Positions 21,716-34,400 are shown, numbered from the stretch's first letter. The stretch: 64,000 nucleotides of DNA from Ramazzottius varieornatus (GCA_001949185.1 BDGG01000002.1:8471414-8535413), one strand, 5' to 3'. Notes: generated by a model not told the origin, from the sequence alone. Numbers and translations: made by a program.

Positions 21716-23461
21716 TTTTGAGGCTGGAACGAATGTGGGTGGATAGATCAGGGAAAAGCTGGCGGTAAGATCAGCTGTTCAGTCCGATTTCGCACCTGTA
21801 ACATAGTACATCATCATGTCAAACAGCCACAAGTTTCAACATGTTCATCTCAGATCTGTATTTCCTGCGAGACCCACAACAATGAAGGGATCCACATCAC
21901 TTTCTATCCACAGATGACAGAGCCCAGTGACTCCAGTCTACCAAAACTGATCGTTTTTTTTCTACTTACCACTGGTCCTTGCTGCCGTAACCTGGCTGTG
22001 GAAGGTACTTTGAAGATCCAAGTTTAAGTATTGGACATAAGTCAGAAGGCATAGGAATAGGCCAGCACGGAAAATCGGGGTCGGAGACGGAGAGCAGTTC
22101 CTGCGAAGATGTCCCTTGTTGTCGATTTCGAATGGAAGTGGTGAGTCATACGAAAAGCTTTCTGACTTAACTAAGCAAAGTGAGTCACCTTCCGTTATGA
22201 CGTAAGCGACAAACCACGCCCCACGTCTGTTGATTGCATGATCGGCAGTTGAAGCCTTGAACGTGAAGGAACGAGTAGTGTTGTCGTAGTTAGTGAGGTT
22301 GGAATATATGAATATTATATTAAACTAGAACTTATTAGATGCTTTTTGCATGTAATGTATCAAATTAACATTTTTTTGATGCCTTGGCCGAGGTGGAATA
22401 TATATTAGTGTCAAATTGGATGAAAGCCAGAGCTAGAATTATCATATTAAATAAAATCAAGCCGCAGGGCGCTCCGTGTTAAAATTATTACAATGCGGAT
22501 TTTGGCTTCAAAATTGATGTTGATCAAAGTAATGCTTGATTTGCGACCGCAACAAGCGTGAAACTGTGCGCAGTGTGCTGTATGCCAGTAAATCTCACGA
22601 ATCAAGCACTTGCACGTGTGCTACACTCACGAACGTTCGAATTTGGTGACTTGATTGAAGCAGCCTATTTGATTAGGGAATGCAGGACTGCGATTTCGGG
22701 GACTCACTTGCACACCCGCCATTCACGCTGCGACAAACGCATTGCAGCGCGATCCTGCAATGCGTTTATGATGACTGTCATCTCAAGTATGCCAGCACGG
22801 CTTGAATGAGGGACTTCTCCGAGCACCAGGCAGGAGAGACAAAAGTGCTGTTATTTTTGGACGGTTCCTTGGTAGTACTTTTAACTGCTAATTCATGAAC
22901 TTTTTATTGCTGAATATGGATAAAACTGCTTTGCTGGTGAAATTGTCAAGGCAGAAAGTTGTCTTTTCCCGTTGACATGTGGATCTAAGCATAACTGAAT
23001 ATTATAATATATTATAATAAGATCCCAGCGACGCAAGTTAATATATTAACATTATATTAGATGGACATCACATGGACAAGTCCGCTAGTTTTACCTCCTA
23101 GTCGTTTTCTACAACGACTAGCAGAGTCACGTTTTTTAGCCGACTAAAACCGCGACTATCCGTTTTGCAAGTCTAAATACGACATAGTAATGTTCTAATA
23201 TGAGTTAATGAGATCTAATATAATAAAATAAATATCCGCTGTCCATTAAAGTTCTAATAAGTGATCACTACTATAGTAAAACGTCTGCCTGATTCAATAG
23301 TGAGCATTCGTCCGGCGCTTACGATCACGATTTCGATGGAATCGCAATAGAAATCGCACCGTCTTCGCATCGAAAACTGCTCCGTGTATTCGGTCGAAGC
23401 AAAATGACGTCAGGACGATCAATGTTCACTTCATTCCCGATTTCTTTCCTACCATTTTCAT
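21716..23461. other. upstream of CHMP1; AT-rich, no gene supported
   Basis: Likely holds the CHMP1 promoter. Contains a perfect hairpin (13-bp arms 22735-22747 and 22755-22767, loop CGCGATC) and several ATATTATAAT-type runs around 22300-23260. No gene recognised. Confidence 0.4.
22735..22767. repeat. perfect 13-bp hairpin
   Basis: AAACGCATTGCAG and CTGCAATGCGTTT flank a 7-nt loop. Confidence 0.7.
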
Positions 23462-24672
23462 TTGTATTCTTTTTCAAGATGGAGCTTCGCAATTTCTGTG
23501 CTCTACTTTTCGATAAACATCTCACACAAGCAGTTTATCGTCCTGCGACGGCGTATACGCAAAAGCAAAGCCTCGGAGGAAGACGCTTGGAAGGAAGAAG
23601 CCTTCGACTTGGATCGCTACAGCAAGAAAGAATGTCGATTCTACTTCTGGTTCAAACGGGAACATCTGGACCAGCTGCTAAATGTATTACGATTTCCCAA
23701 AGTCGTGAAAACATCTAGTGAAGACTCAGCTTTAGGAATCGAAGCCTTGTGTATTGTTCTGCGAAGACTGACTTATCCAAACCGATGGATGTAGCTACAG
23801 AAGATGTTTGGTCGTTCCCACGGTTGTCTTACTCGGCTGTTCTACACCACTCTACGGATCATCGACAAGTCTTCTTCTGTGTTACGAACGTGGGACCATG
23901 AATGGCTGAAGGAAGACGACTTCGTACAGTTTGCTTTTTCCATTGCAAAGAAAGGTGGGCCAGGAGTAGTGCCAGGCCTGTTTGCCGGCCAAAAGTCTTC
24001 CAGCGACATATGTTGAGCGGGCACAAACGAATTCACTGCACAAAATGGCAGTCAGTTGTGATTCCCAATGGTAAGCGTATACGCATTTATTCACATCAGA
24101 TAAAACTCGACCGAAAGTGGTGTTCACTTTCTTTGTTTGCAGGATTGATCGTGAATTTGTACGGTGGTCAAAGGGGCTCCATGCATGACAGTCGTCTACG
24201 GAACGAAAGCAGTATCCCGGATGATCTACAGGAAATGCAAAATGGATTCATACGAAGGTATGTCTTGTATGGTGACAGCGGATACGCGAAGAAGAATGGA
24301 GTCATGCACAAGCCGTTTTTCCGAGTCGAAACTAGGGACTCAAGCGCCAAGAAAGAACAGAACACGCTGATATCGACGCTTCGACAGGCTGTCGAATGGA
24401 ACTTCAAAGAAGTTGTCAACAATTTTGCTCTTGTCGACTTTCGAAAACAAATGAAGATGTACGAGAAGCCAGTAAATACCCTCTACCGTGTTGCTGTTCT
24501 ACTTATTAACTGCCATGACTGCTTGTACCCAAACCAAACAGGTAGATATTTTTATTTAGAGCCTCCGACGTTGTTGGAGTACTTTAAAGTGCCGATCATC
24601 TCGTGGACGTTTCGAACCCGGGTGGTACATTTATGCGTGGCAAAAAATACAGAAATTCAAGTACAGCTGTAA
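23462..24672 (+). pseudogene. Harbinger (PIF/HARBI1-type) transposase relic
   Basis: A recognisable Harbinger transposase read through two frames. The N-terminal part (from about 23540) has the RFYFWFKREHLDQLL region and a helix-turn-helix FGRSHGCLTRLF, interrupted by TAG at 23792-23794. A frame change near 23961-23980 removes the segment that should carry the first catalytic Asp (the expected DG before ARPVCRP). Downstream, SGHKRIHC, MHDSR (second Asp) and the Glu-bearing VEWNFKEVVNNFALV are intact. A 72-nt intron (24071-24142) splits PNG|GLIVNLYGG in phase. A stop, a frameshift and the lost catalytic residue make this copy inactive. Confidence 0.8.
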
Positions 24673-24782
24673 CTCAATAAGATAGGCCATGTATGCTGCG
24701 TCATATCTTCGGAATTAACTTGCACCGCATCGGTTTCAATATCAGACTCCAAAAGAGAGCTTTCGTTGTAAAAACTTACGTC

Positions 24783-25962
24783 CTAATCGCTATCCAGCTC
24801 TTCAACAACCTCTCCTACGGAAAAATTGCTCTGGTTAGGCAGAGATTCTTCACGTCGTAAAACTTCAGAAACGTAAAAAGATTTTCGCACGGTATCTTCG
24901 GAAACTTTATCCCACGACTCAGAGATGAACTGTACGAAATCTTTTTTTCCTGACTTTCGCAGATTTTCACTTTTGGTGAAGCCGATGTTGTTCTTCCGCC
25001 AGGAGCGATACGAAGTTTTGAAGTAGTCTTCAGAACATTTGTTGACGCGCACGTCTAACGGCTGCCACTTCCCAGTCATTCCACCAGGTATGATGATCTG
25101 TTGTGTATTACGATCATCGAGCATACCGTATGCTCCCGAAATTTACGTACGTCACTGACTCTCAAATCATTGGGGTCTTACCGTCTAGTACGTGAATTCC
25201 GAGAAAGTATCTCTGCGGACATTTATGAACTGAATGGCTGTCTCTCACTAACACCGGGAACTCTCGGTTCATGGGAAAATTTTTTCAATATATTCTGTGT
25301 CATGATCCTCATTCCACCAAGCACTCAACGCACTCTTGATAATGACATTCGAAGGAGCTTTCAACTTCGCCGCAAAATTCTGACAACTTGCCACTCTTAG
25401 CCGCAGTTCTGAAGACAATTTCCGCCGGGAATTTTCTGCCGTCAGCACCGATCGTCAAACTGATCGTGGACCCTCCTTTTTCGTCTGGAGGATGCTTGAC
25501 AGACGCCTACGATTCCACCATCAAAAACTTCCACCAAAAATTCGAAATTAGTTAAAACTCCACTAAACTTCAAACATGATCTTATATCATTCACTCCCTT
25601 GGGCGATACAGTTTTCTTCCCCGGCGATACTAGTCGAATCATTGTCTGATCCTTGTTGAGCATACGATTTTTGGGAGTCTGGAGCGCAGATGTGTTCCTC
25701 GATCAACAGGAAGAAATTCTCGTAATTTATCTGAAAACAGCATGGTTTCAATTACCACGGAACACACGTCTCTACAGGACAAACATACACATAAACAAAC
25801 ATAGAAACAAGGGTTTTCCTGCTTACGATATCGTCTGCTGTGAAAGACATCTTGCGTCCGATTTTTGTGATTCTCCGGTGCACAAGACAGAAACGCTTGC
25901 GGATATGGATTAGAAGCTGCAGAGCCTGTATCTTCAACAGGATCTCGGTTAACTATTTCCAA
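24783..25962 (-). pseudogene. pogo-like (DDE_1, Tc1/mariner superfamily) transposase relic
   Basis: Read on the minus strand in several frames. Around 25730-25440: an FFLLIEEHICAPDSQ segment, then LNKDQTMIRLVSPGKKT, which matches the N-x-D(E/Q)T catalytic block of pogo-like enzymes. Then ISLTIGADGRKFPAEIVF, with a frameshift just after it. Then SAWWNED and, at 25124-24783, IIIPGGMTGKWQPLDVRVNK, the highly characteristic PGG-T-x-x-QPLDV block. At least two frameshifts separate these blocks. It lies between the Harbinger and Myb-like relics on the opposite strand to Harbinger. Confidence 0.7.
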
Positions 25963-26672
25963 TGCTTTTTCCTAAATATCGCAGTTCAGGACACAACTGC
26001 TCGTCGCGTTGTGACAAGACGTAAAGGCAAACCTTCTTATCCATATCAGGGAAACGTTCTTGTCGCTTCCTCTTCATCGCCGGTGGACCGGCAGGCCTAT
26101 TCTCACGTTTCAGATTTAAGGTTTATTCGATGCAGTAGAGGAGCAAAGTTTACAAATTGATGAGGTGAGGATCATACTTACTTCTTGAGCAAACTGTGTA
26201 ACGTGGTCTCTGGAATATTTTTCAGGAATGCAAATTGACGAATAAATATTCCCTTGAGACTTTTCTCTATGTAATACTCATCGACTAGCCGTCGTTTCTC
26301 GTCCGCACAATAGGTTCTGCGGTCCTCCCATTCTCGTAATAAGTATGGAGTATCCCACGTACAGTTAGAGGTGATTACTATATACTAATCAGAAGTCGGT
26401 GACAGAAGAGGAGAGCTTTGAGAAATTGCACGGTACATGCATTACCGTACATCAGCTGTACAGTGACCAGCTACACCCGGTACACGTGAATGCTAACCGG
26501 GTCCAAAACGTCCGCGAGATGATCGGCACTTTAAAGTACTTGTCGAGCTTACCGCGAGGAAGTCTGTTACTGGCAGTTCAAATCACGTATTCGACAGTTA
26601 TGTTTGCATTGAGAAAGTGAACTTTACCAGCGGAGAGCACTGGACGATCAGCACCACAGCGTAGTCGCGTAA

Positions 26673-27724
26673 TCAAGAACAATCAGAACTCGAGCGGAGA
26701 GTACAACTTCTTAGATCCCAACTCGATACAAACCTTTCGATCTCAAGCTCTTTTTCGCACAGTTCTAGCTTTTTGGCTTCTAGGTCATACACTCTCTTTG
26801 ACTCGGCTTCCTTGAAGGCACGTTTGCGCTCAGCAGTCTCCTCGAACAGCTTGATGAACTTATCATCGGACACTTCCATCTCCAACGGCTTACTAGGACG
26901 CGACGTTCGGGGTTACTTCGGTTTGTTTTCACCGTCCTCGGCCTTTTGTCAGCTTCAGCTCGCTTATTCTCCCGGTAATCCTTCGTTTCCTAATCTTGCT
27001 CATCGCCTCCCATCTCGCGAAGAAATTCTTCCTTTTCTGCTACATCTGTCCAAAAAAAACCAAAATAGAAGCGTATACGCAGTGATTCGCAGATGGATCG
27101 TCGCAGCAGACTTGAAAAATTTGCACATGACGTCATCTTCCGCCCATCATTGCCAGAGTAACACTTGCATATATTATGACGTCATGTGCAGCTAGTGAAG
27201 CTTACCAGCCAGATTATCAGCTGCTATGTTGCGTCTCCCCGAACGGCCTTTCTCCCGCTCCACCATTACAGCTTCACCTGCGTAGTCGCGTTCCTTACGT
27301 TTGAAAGCTTCGGCTTGCGTTTTGGCACCTTTCTGCTTCTTGGAGTTATCTATGGCAGCGACGACGCGAGTTAGCAATTCGGCGATGCGACCATACTGCT
27401 CTTCTGTTCCGGACTTCATCTTATTCTTCAGATCATCACCACGGAAGGCTGTTACTAGGGTGTTCACTCGGTTGATAACGGCTCTGCTGCCTGGCGGCTT
27501 CTTGAAGATCTAGAACGAGAAACGCGTGTACGCTGTAGGCTGGGTATACAACGTGTTGCGCGAGGAGGGCTTACCTTCGGCTGGTTCAACGTTCGTGTAA
27601 TTTCCTCCCAGTCTGCCGAAGGCCTGCTGGCAAAGTACAGATTCTTGGAGTCCACAAGGTCTAGGAGATCCAGATCATGGATAGCCTTGAAGAAGTTCTT
27701 AGGGTAGGGTGATTCCTTTGCCAT
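26673..27724 (-). pseudogene. Myb/trihelix-like transposon accessory protein, decayed
   Basis: Exon 1 (27575-27724) starts MAKESPYPKNFF and carries ADWEEITRTL. Exon 2 (27206-27509) carries SRAVINRVNTLV and KSGTEEQYGRIAELL, which resembles the Myb/SANT-like proteins encoded next to transposases in many invertebrate elements; a basic stretch follows. Both introns show GT-AG ends and consistent phase. Exon 3 starts near 27045 but soon meets a stop, and further reading needs two frame changes to reach the coiled-coil tail (LFEETAERKRAFKEAESK, 26885-26673). Probably the second ORF of one of the neighbouring DNA transposons. Confidence 0.55.
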
Positions 27725-29093
27725 TTTGGTTGAGGATCATAAGCGCTAGGATAAATTCTCGAAGACTAGAAGAAACTGGATGCAAAAGAAAACAAATGCG
27801 TATACGCCGTTCAGACTTTCTCTACAGTGCGGAGGCCGCAGAAGACAACCTTACGTAGCGAGACACGCTCGCGGAACGAGTGACTGGTGATTCCAACAGG
27901 AACTCACCCTGTTAACTAAAGAGGAATGTTTTCTCTTTAAAATGATACCAAGATGAGCCATGATGCGGTCGTAGGAGTGGATCCATAGCCATCCAAAGTT
28001 CATGACGATACTTTGGCAAAGTATCGTCAAACGATAGCTTGACGGTTACGCAGAAGGCACTCTCCATCCATTTTTGATGACGTGGAGGAGCCATCGTCGT
28101 TGTATCGTAACCGTCAGCGTCGGACGAACAGTCACTAATAAAATATTACTGCAGTAGAACTTTCGGGGGTTTGTTATTAAAATATATTTTAATATCGGAG
28201 AGCTCGACTGAAGATCTGAAGATTCACAATCACAACCATCATATCAGCAAAAATACTGTAGTATAGCTTGCACCCTGCACCTGCACACTGTAACATGGCC
28301 GGTTGAAGTGTCAGACTGTGTGCAGGTGCACGATGTTCAAGGGTATTTATTTTGCAGTAGCCTTACTGTGCTGCTGTAGAGGCATCATCATGGTGTGGCG
28401 CGCTTTACAAGGCGTGGTCGCACATCGAGAAACCAACGCACACGCATCAGAACTCAGCAAGTCAACCAGTTTTTCGAATCAGCGGTAGCGTTACCCGTAT
28501 TAAAATATTTTTTACTGTAGGCGATGGACAACTTAATAATAGAATATCGCACTTCCGGTTTCAAGCTACTAAAATATTAATATTGAAATGCGGTGCCCAA
28601 TTCTGTTTACTAAATTGTAAAAAATATAGTAAATGCTCAAACCATCTACTAACATCACTACTACGACAACACTAGGAACGAGATGAATTATGCGAGAGCT
28701 CCGCAGAAAAGGCTGGCATTCAAGCGAAGCTTAGAATTAATCATAGACCGTTTGAGTCATCGTTGAAAGCATCCTAAGCCCTTAAGCCGGGAAAACTAAG
28801 GCAGGCGTGAGTCTATGGCGGAACGATCAAAGGATCGGGCTGCGGGTTAATTCATTTGTGGTGTGACACAACTGGGTTGAGTTCGTACGTGATTGTGGTA
28901 CGTTGTTCGTGCTGAGATATTCGGCGTCCATATCCACTGTTATTTATGCGCTTTAGGTTTGAGTGGAGTTGTTGGAGCTTGGGTTTCATGACAACCAGTA
29001 TCTGTTGTTGAATTTCATTCAGGTTGAGCTTTAGTTTTCGGGTGAGTAGCTGGGTGTTTAGGTGTATTGTGGTCCGAAGGGATATCAGTGAGA
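27725..29093. other. no gene supported; short palindromes
   Basis: Contains the 25-bp palindrome at 28004-28028 and a GCACCTGCACAC...GTGTGCAGGTGC stem near 28271-28331. AT-rich tracts with AAAATATT words at 28140-28640. Confidence 0.4.
28004..28028. repeat. perfect 25-bp palindrome
   Basis: Two 12-bp arms GACGATACTTTG / CAAAGTATCGTC around a single central base. Confidence 0.7.
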
Positions 29094-29795
29094 TGTCTGG
29101 TACAAGCTCGTTGTGTGTGGGTACGGTTACAGGTGGTTCTTGTCCTGTTTCCTGATGATTCAGGAGGCAGGGAGGACTGGTTGGGTGCGTTGAATACTGC
29201 GGTAAAGTTTTCTGGTCAGCAGTACGTTTGTTCGGATCATTTCGATCCATTGTGGATCAGTGGTAGAAAACAGGGAAAATTGACTTATGGAGCGGTTCCG
29301 TTGGAGTGCGATGGATTGTTTCAGTTGAAAGGTGGAGACAGCAAGAAAATTGAGCCCTTAAAGAGTGGAGACAGCGAGATATAGAAGGCTCGGCGTAACT
29401 AAAATAGGCCACTCTAGCCGTTCTCAGCCGTGGCTGAAAATATTTTAGCCGCGGCCAAAGCAGCTAAAATACTTATAGCTAAAATGTATTGTGTGATCGA
29501 TGGATTGATCGATGTTGAGTCGGCTAAAATAGTTTTGGCATCAATAAATCATTCGAACGCACAATGCATTCTAGCCGTGGCTAAAATATTTTTAGCCACG
29601 GCAAAGAACGGCTAAAATGGCTTATCTTAGCTTCGCCGAGCCTTCTGTACAGCGAGACGGTTGAGTCTTCGAAGGGTCGAGAAAGCGATGGGACGATTTT
29701 GGTAGAAAAGGGAGAAACTAGCGATTTTGCGATGACAGATGGCGTTGAACTTCCTGTAAGGAACGGTGACACTCCGTCGGCCGAGGTAACTGCTG
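29094..29795 (+). pseudogene. THAP-domain-like coding fragment split by a MITE
   Basis: The frame from about 29094 shows a C-x5-C start, FPDD, the invariant Trp in REDWLGAL, CSDHF (29229-29243) and a GAVP-type end, the order seen in the zinc-binding THAP DNA-binding domain. It runs into the element at 29380-29648. If the element and one copy of its 9-bp target duplication are ignored, the frame continues without a stop as an acidic linker to a GTAAGA donor at 29796. The N-terminal spacing (five rather than four residues between the first Cys pair) and the lack of an ATG in frame mean the 5' end is uncertain. THAP domains occur in host regulators and in P-type transposases; I cannot tell which applies here. 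Confidence 0.5.
29380..29648. mobile_element. 269-bp MITE with ~110-bp inverted termini and 9-bp target duplication
   Basis: The termini start ATAGAAGGCTCGGCG and end as its inverted copy CGCCGAGCCTTCTGT. Arms are rich in TAGCCGTGGCTAAAAT words. The direct repeat ACAGCGAGA lies at 29371-29379 and 29649-29657. A long TIR plus a 9-bp duplication is typical of Mutator/MULE-type elements (family knowledge); the element itself is non-coding. Confidence 0.8.
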
Positions 29796-31451
29796 GTAAG
29801 AATGAAAATCTCAGACCGGGTGTGCGTTTCTTTGTCGTTCGTACCGTTGTACGGTCGACAGGAATGGCATGTCGAATCAAGTGTTCCTATGTCGAAGCAT
29901 GGTAAAATTTTAAAAAGTTAGGATCATCTGACAGAATGCCGAAAACTTCACCCTACGAAGTCACAAAATAACTTACCGGTCAGTGTTAAATTCTCACCGT
30001 GGAAGAGGCCGGGTCCAGAGACAAGATCCGTTTGAAATTTCCTCGGATAGCAGAACGGTGTTACCGAACACCAGCAGGCGCAGCATAAACGAGAGACAAT
30101 CGGCAGGTTGCCTCCAACGTTGAAGTATAAACCCTGGAGCCTTTGGACAGTGTAGACGGTGAGCACATATTTGCTATTCCTGCTTCATCCTCCAGACGAT
30201 ACTGTAAACGAGTTACGTGCAGCAAACCTCAAATACAGCAATCAGCATTTAATAATTCAGCTTCACCTCGAAACCCAGCGGAGAACTTCTTAAGTGTCGC
30301 GCTCTTGCAACCAGCGACAAAGAATAGATATTGCGCTCCCGCGGAACAATAACTAGAAAGCTTAGAAAATCAATAACTAATCGTTCTAAAGGTTAAGCGA
30401 TGCCCAGTAGGAGCTTATCCGGTAGTAACTCGCCTGACCGACCGCAAATTTTCTCTGATTTGTATGTCAACACGCAATGGGAACCATGTCGGAATGATCT
30501 AATTCCTTCTCCAATTGCTTTTGAATTCATTCTAGTCATGTTATGTGTCATGTCATATGTCATCAAGTCACACAAAATAACATATCATACAGTAACGTCA
30601 GATCACAGGTTTCATGTGTCACCGTTTACGCTCACCAGCTGGGGTGAGCGACATTCTATTATCAGCCCGAGGTTAAGGCCGTCCTATAGTCGCGCTGAGG
30701 CTACCGTTGACGCAGGTTGAGCAACCAGGGGAAATTGCCTACCGCCAAGAAAGTGGAACTGACTAGGAATTGAACTTGCGCATTCATGTACCACAGAGCA
30801 ACACTTCGCAAACAATGCCACATCGCATCAATAAAATAACGCGCCGACTTCCTCAGTTTGTGCAATACGAAAATTTATTCACCCCAGTTACTTAACAGCA
30901 GAAAAATGTCATCTCAACCTGGAGCAGATCCCTTTAAATCCCGGTCTTTCTCACTGTAATTTCCTCCATGTTGAACTCACTTCATCATATGAACCCCCAC
31001 GAGAAATGTCCCGCTCAGCTTGTATACAACATCGTAGACCAGCACAGGGAGATCAGCATTACGAGAGCCGATACCGTAAACGAGGTAACGACTATCATCA
31101 ACCACACCTTACAGCGCCCGCGTTTAAGACTCGAGTATTCACCCTGACCGCAAAGCACAAGACAAACCCTCACCACCGCGATGGTAGTAATATAGCCACC
31201 CCGGTAAGTGGCAGAGACGCGGCGGTATTCCCGTGCCGCCATGATATGGTAGGCAGCACAAATCATCCATCGCATACGGCCATTACCGACGGGAGACGCA
31301 TCAGTGAAGATACGAGCACACAGAGTTTTGCGGAGCCTCTTACCGTACGTCCGGGTTCCCCATCAAAAAACGTCCATTAGGGGAGCTGGCTGCTCAGGCC
31401 ACCAGCAGCCTACAGCGCCCCTCCACAACTTGCTGTAGACCCTCCCGCAGC
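29796..31451. other. no firm gene; possible 5' part of the retrotransposon
   Basis: A frame around 31000-31140 (CPAQLVYNIVDQHREIS...) could be a remnant of the retrotransposon's first ORF. A minus-strand stretch near 30760-30830 has a weak tRNA B-box-like word but no cloverleaf. Confidence 0.3.
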
Positions 31452-34400
31452 ATGAAACTTGCCTGCTGGAACGTAAACGGACATAAGCTTGCCTCGGACA
31501 CTGCTACTCAGGCTCTCTTCAAAACATCTGATATCGTTGTTCCCACAGAAATTCACTTATTTGACTGTCGCTCGTTCTTTGACTATGAACATTTTCCTGT
31601 ATTATCGGCGATTACCCACAACGCCACGGTAGGTTCGTGGGTGGAACGCGGAGGCATCACAATCGTCTCCAGTAAATATAAGTTCAGGAGGTTCAAACCT
31701 CAGTTCCCCGATGAGTTTCTGGCAGTAGAAATTAATAGGCCGGAAGGCGCCTCCGTGTGCACGATACTCGTGGTGTACTTTCCACCTTGCCAGTCCCAAT
31801 ACATCTCTCTCGAATGAGAAGAGGATATGTGGGAAGAGCTCATAGCACTCACCCAGAGAATCGATTCCACGCGGCCGCTCGTCGTTATGGGCGACTTCAA
31901 CACGCACCTCTGCGACTTTCCGCTCAATGTACTAGTCGAGGGATCTGACAGCAACCACGAGCTTGTCGCCGTGGACTACTTCCTCAATATAGACAGAAAT
32001 CCCTGCAATTACCGGTCTAAGCTGTTTCTTGACTACGTTCGAGAAGTAGACCTCATCAGTCTTAACGGATTGGATGATCTCGGTAAACAGTTCCCCGCCA
32101 AATTCACTTTCGAGCGGCACTGTCATAGTTCGGTCCAACGTACTGATATTGACTACTCTCTGGTCCGCTCGTCCGATGTGCCTCTTGTCAGTAGCTTTGA
32201 CGTCCTGGACCAGCATCCCGGCCTCTCAGACCATCTTATTATGTGTGTGGAAATCAAGCTCCAACAGCACTGTACACGTGGTTTGAGACGGCGTCCGACA
32301 CCTTCTGACCAGCCAAAGGTCCGCACTAACTGGGCTGCATTAGCACAGGAGATTGTGGGTCCTCTGACGTCATCATTCGCAGCCGGCCAGTATGACAGCC
32401 TGTCAGCGCTGCTTGATGTGACACCAGGCATGGTTGCTCAACTGCGAAGAACATACTCGTATCAGCCACGAATGTCAACCTGTGACCCACACTCAACCTC
32501 TCTTCGAAACAGGTTGAGGGAGAGCAAAGAAGCCTACAGAAATACCAGCGATATAAAGCCTCGGAAAGCTTTGGCTGCTAGAATGCGCCGCACAGTGAGG
32601 TCCCTGCAGGTAAACGAGCATCTGACCTCCCTCCGATCCCTCCTGACGTCGAAACGGCACAACCTCGGAAGCTTTTGGTTTATATTCAAGGACCCTAATA
32701 CCGAGAACTCTTTACCATTTACTGTAGAAGAAATTACGCAGCACCTCCAGATAACGGGACAGCCGACCGAAGCACTTCCGAACAAATCGGTATACGTCTC
32801 TTTCGAACGACAGACAATAAGAGCTGCTACGATCCACTGACACTCGACGAGCTCATGGGAGCCATCATGAAGATCCAGTCGAAGAGCTCCAGTGGTCCTG
32901 ACAAGCTTCCCACCGAACTCTATAAACTGCTACTGTACCATCGCGATTACCAGCTTTTAATGCTAGCGTGTTTTGACGAGATGCTCTGCTCGGGCACCGT
33001 GCCTGCTGAGTGGCTTTTGTCCAAGCTCGTGACTATCCCAGAGAAAGCCAAATCCGTCTCATTGGAAAACTTGCGTCCAATATGCATCATGGCGCCACCC
33101 ACGAGAATTTTCATGAAACTTGTGTGTGGACGGCTCGTCTCGTACCTTCCCATGCTGCACAGCAGTTTGGGTTCACTGCTGGCAAGTCCCGCTCGGAAGC
33201 GCTTCTGACATACTCTGCCGCAGTTAAAACGTCCGTCGCGCGGAGGCTATTTCGTAGCGGTGTTCCTCGACCTTAAGGCCGCTTCGAGACCGTAAACCAC
33301 GGCACACTTCTTTCACTCCTTGAGCTATCCATGACACCTTTCCCCCTCTGTAAGATCATGAAGAACGTTTACCACAACTCTGCCTGTAGTGTCTTCGCAA
33401 ACGGCGAGTACAGTGAACCTTTCAGACCAACGAAGGTGTAAAGCAAGGAGACCCAGCGTCAGGTGAGCTTTATATATTTCATCTTCCGAAACTCCATGAA
33501 TATGTCAGCCAGAGCAGACAAGCGGAAATCTCCCTGGGCGGTCGTCCAGTGTTCCTGCTGTTGTACGCCGACGACATCGTGATTTTGTCGGTCTTAATCG
33601 AGCACGCTCAGCTGACTATTAGCCGAGTTTTTGAATACATGAAATCTCTCGGTCTAACCCTGAACGTGCCAAAATGCGCTGTCATGCACATAAGCAGAAC
33701 CGAAGCTCGCCTACAATCACTCCCGCCTCTCTTCATCGGCAACTGGGAAGTTGAGATCGTTACGCAATTCAAGTACCTCGGAGCAACAGTCAACAGCTCG
33801 AAGAACTACACCCAGACGAAGCTTGCGAACGTGCCTATTGCGACTGCTGCGTCTCCTATGATGCTCCGTTGCATTACCCAACGAGTAGCTTATGCGCCAG
33901 TTGACTTGGGGCTCGAGCATTTCGGCACCTTTGCAAAATCGGTAGCCTCGACCGGCCATATTATAATCAACGAATGGCTCTTTCCCGGATCCCGCCTACT
34001 CAAACGAGAGAATATCAACCGGGTTTTTACACGCTGACTCAAATCCCTCCTGGGAGTAAGGCGAACCTCGCCCGACCCCGGGGTGTAGCACATAACGGGT
34101 CTGCTTCCGCTGAGCTTTCAAATTGCCGGGATGACCGTACAGCTCTATATGAAAACAGCTCGCTCGTCGGTGGACGAGCTCGAAATTTGTGCCTTAAAGC
34201 AGATCCTAGCCGACCGTAAGTTACGGGGAACCATATACAAACGTTTCCTGCATCCTGTCTTCGGGCTAGATGAATCAGACTCTGTAGAGGTCTCAATGGC
34301 GAAAATATCCTGCTTTAACCACTCTGAGTTCTTCGCATTAGCCAAGACCAGTTTCGTACAGCCATTCACGGAATGGTTGCTCTCCCACCGAAGCTCGACC

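Larger units (their letters stand above)
23551..27807. repeat. four copies of palindrome GCGTATACGC across the transposon relics
   Basis: Perfect copies at 23551-23560, 24075-24084, 27071-27080 and 27798-27807, with a one-base variant GCGTGTACGC at 27524-27533. Three of the five lie in introns of the relic genes and one lies just upstream of the Myb-like start. I saw no perfect copies elsewhere in the window. Confidence 0.7.

Noticed and set aside
30760-30830. Possible tRNA or SINE on the minus strand (AGTTCAATTCC)
   Set aside because: Only a B-box-like word; no acceptor stem, anticodon arm or A box of adequate quality.
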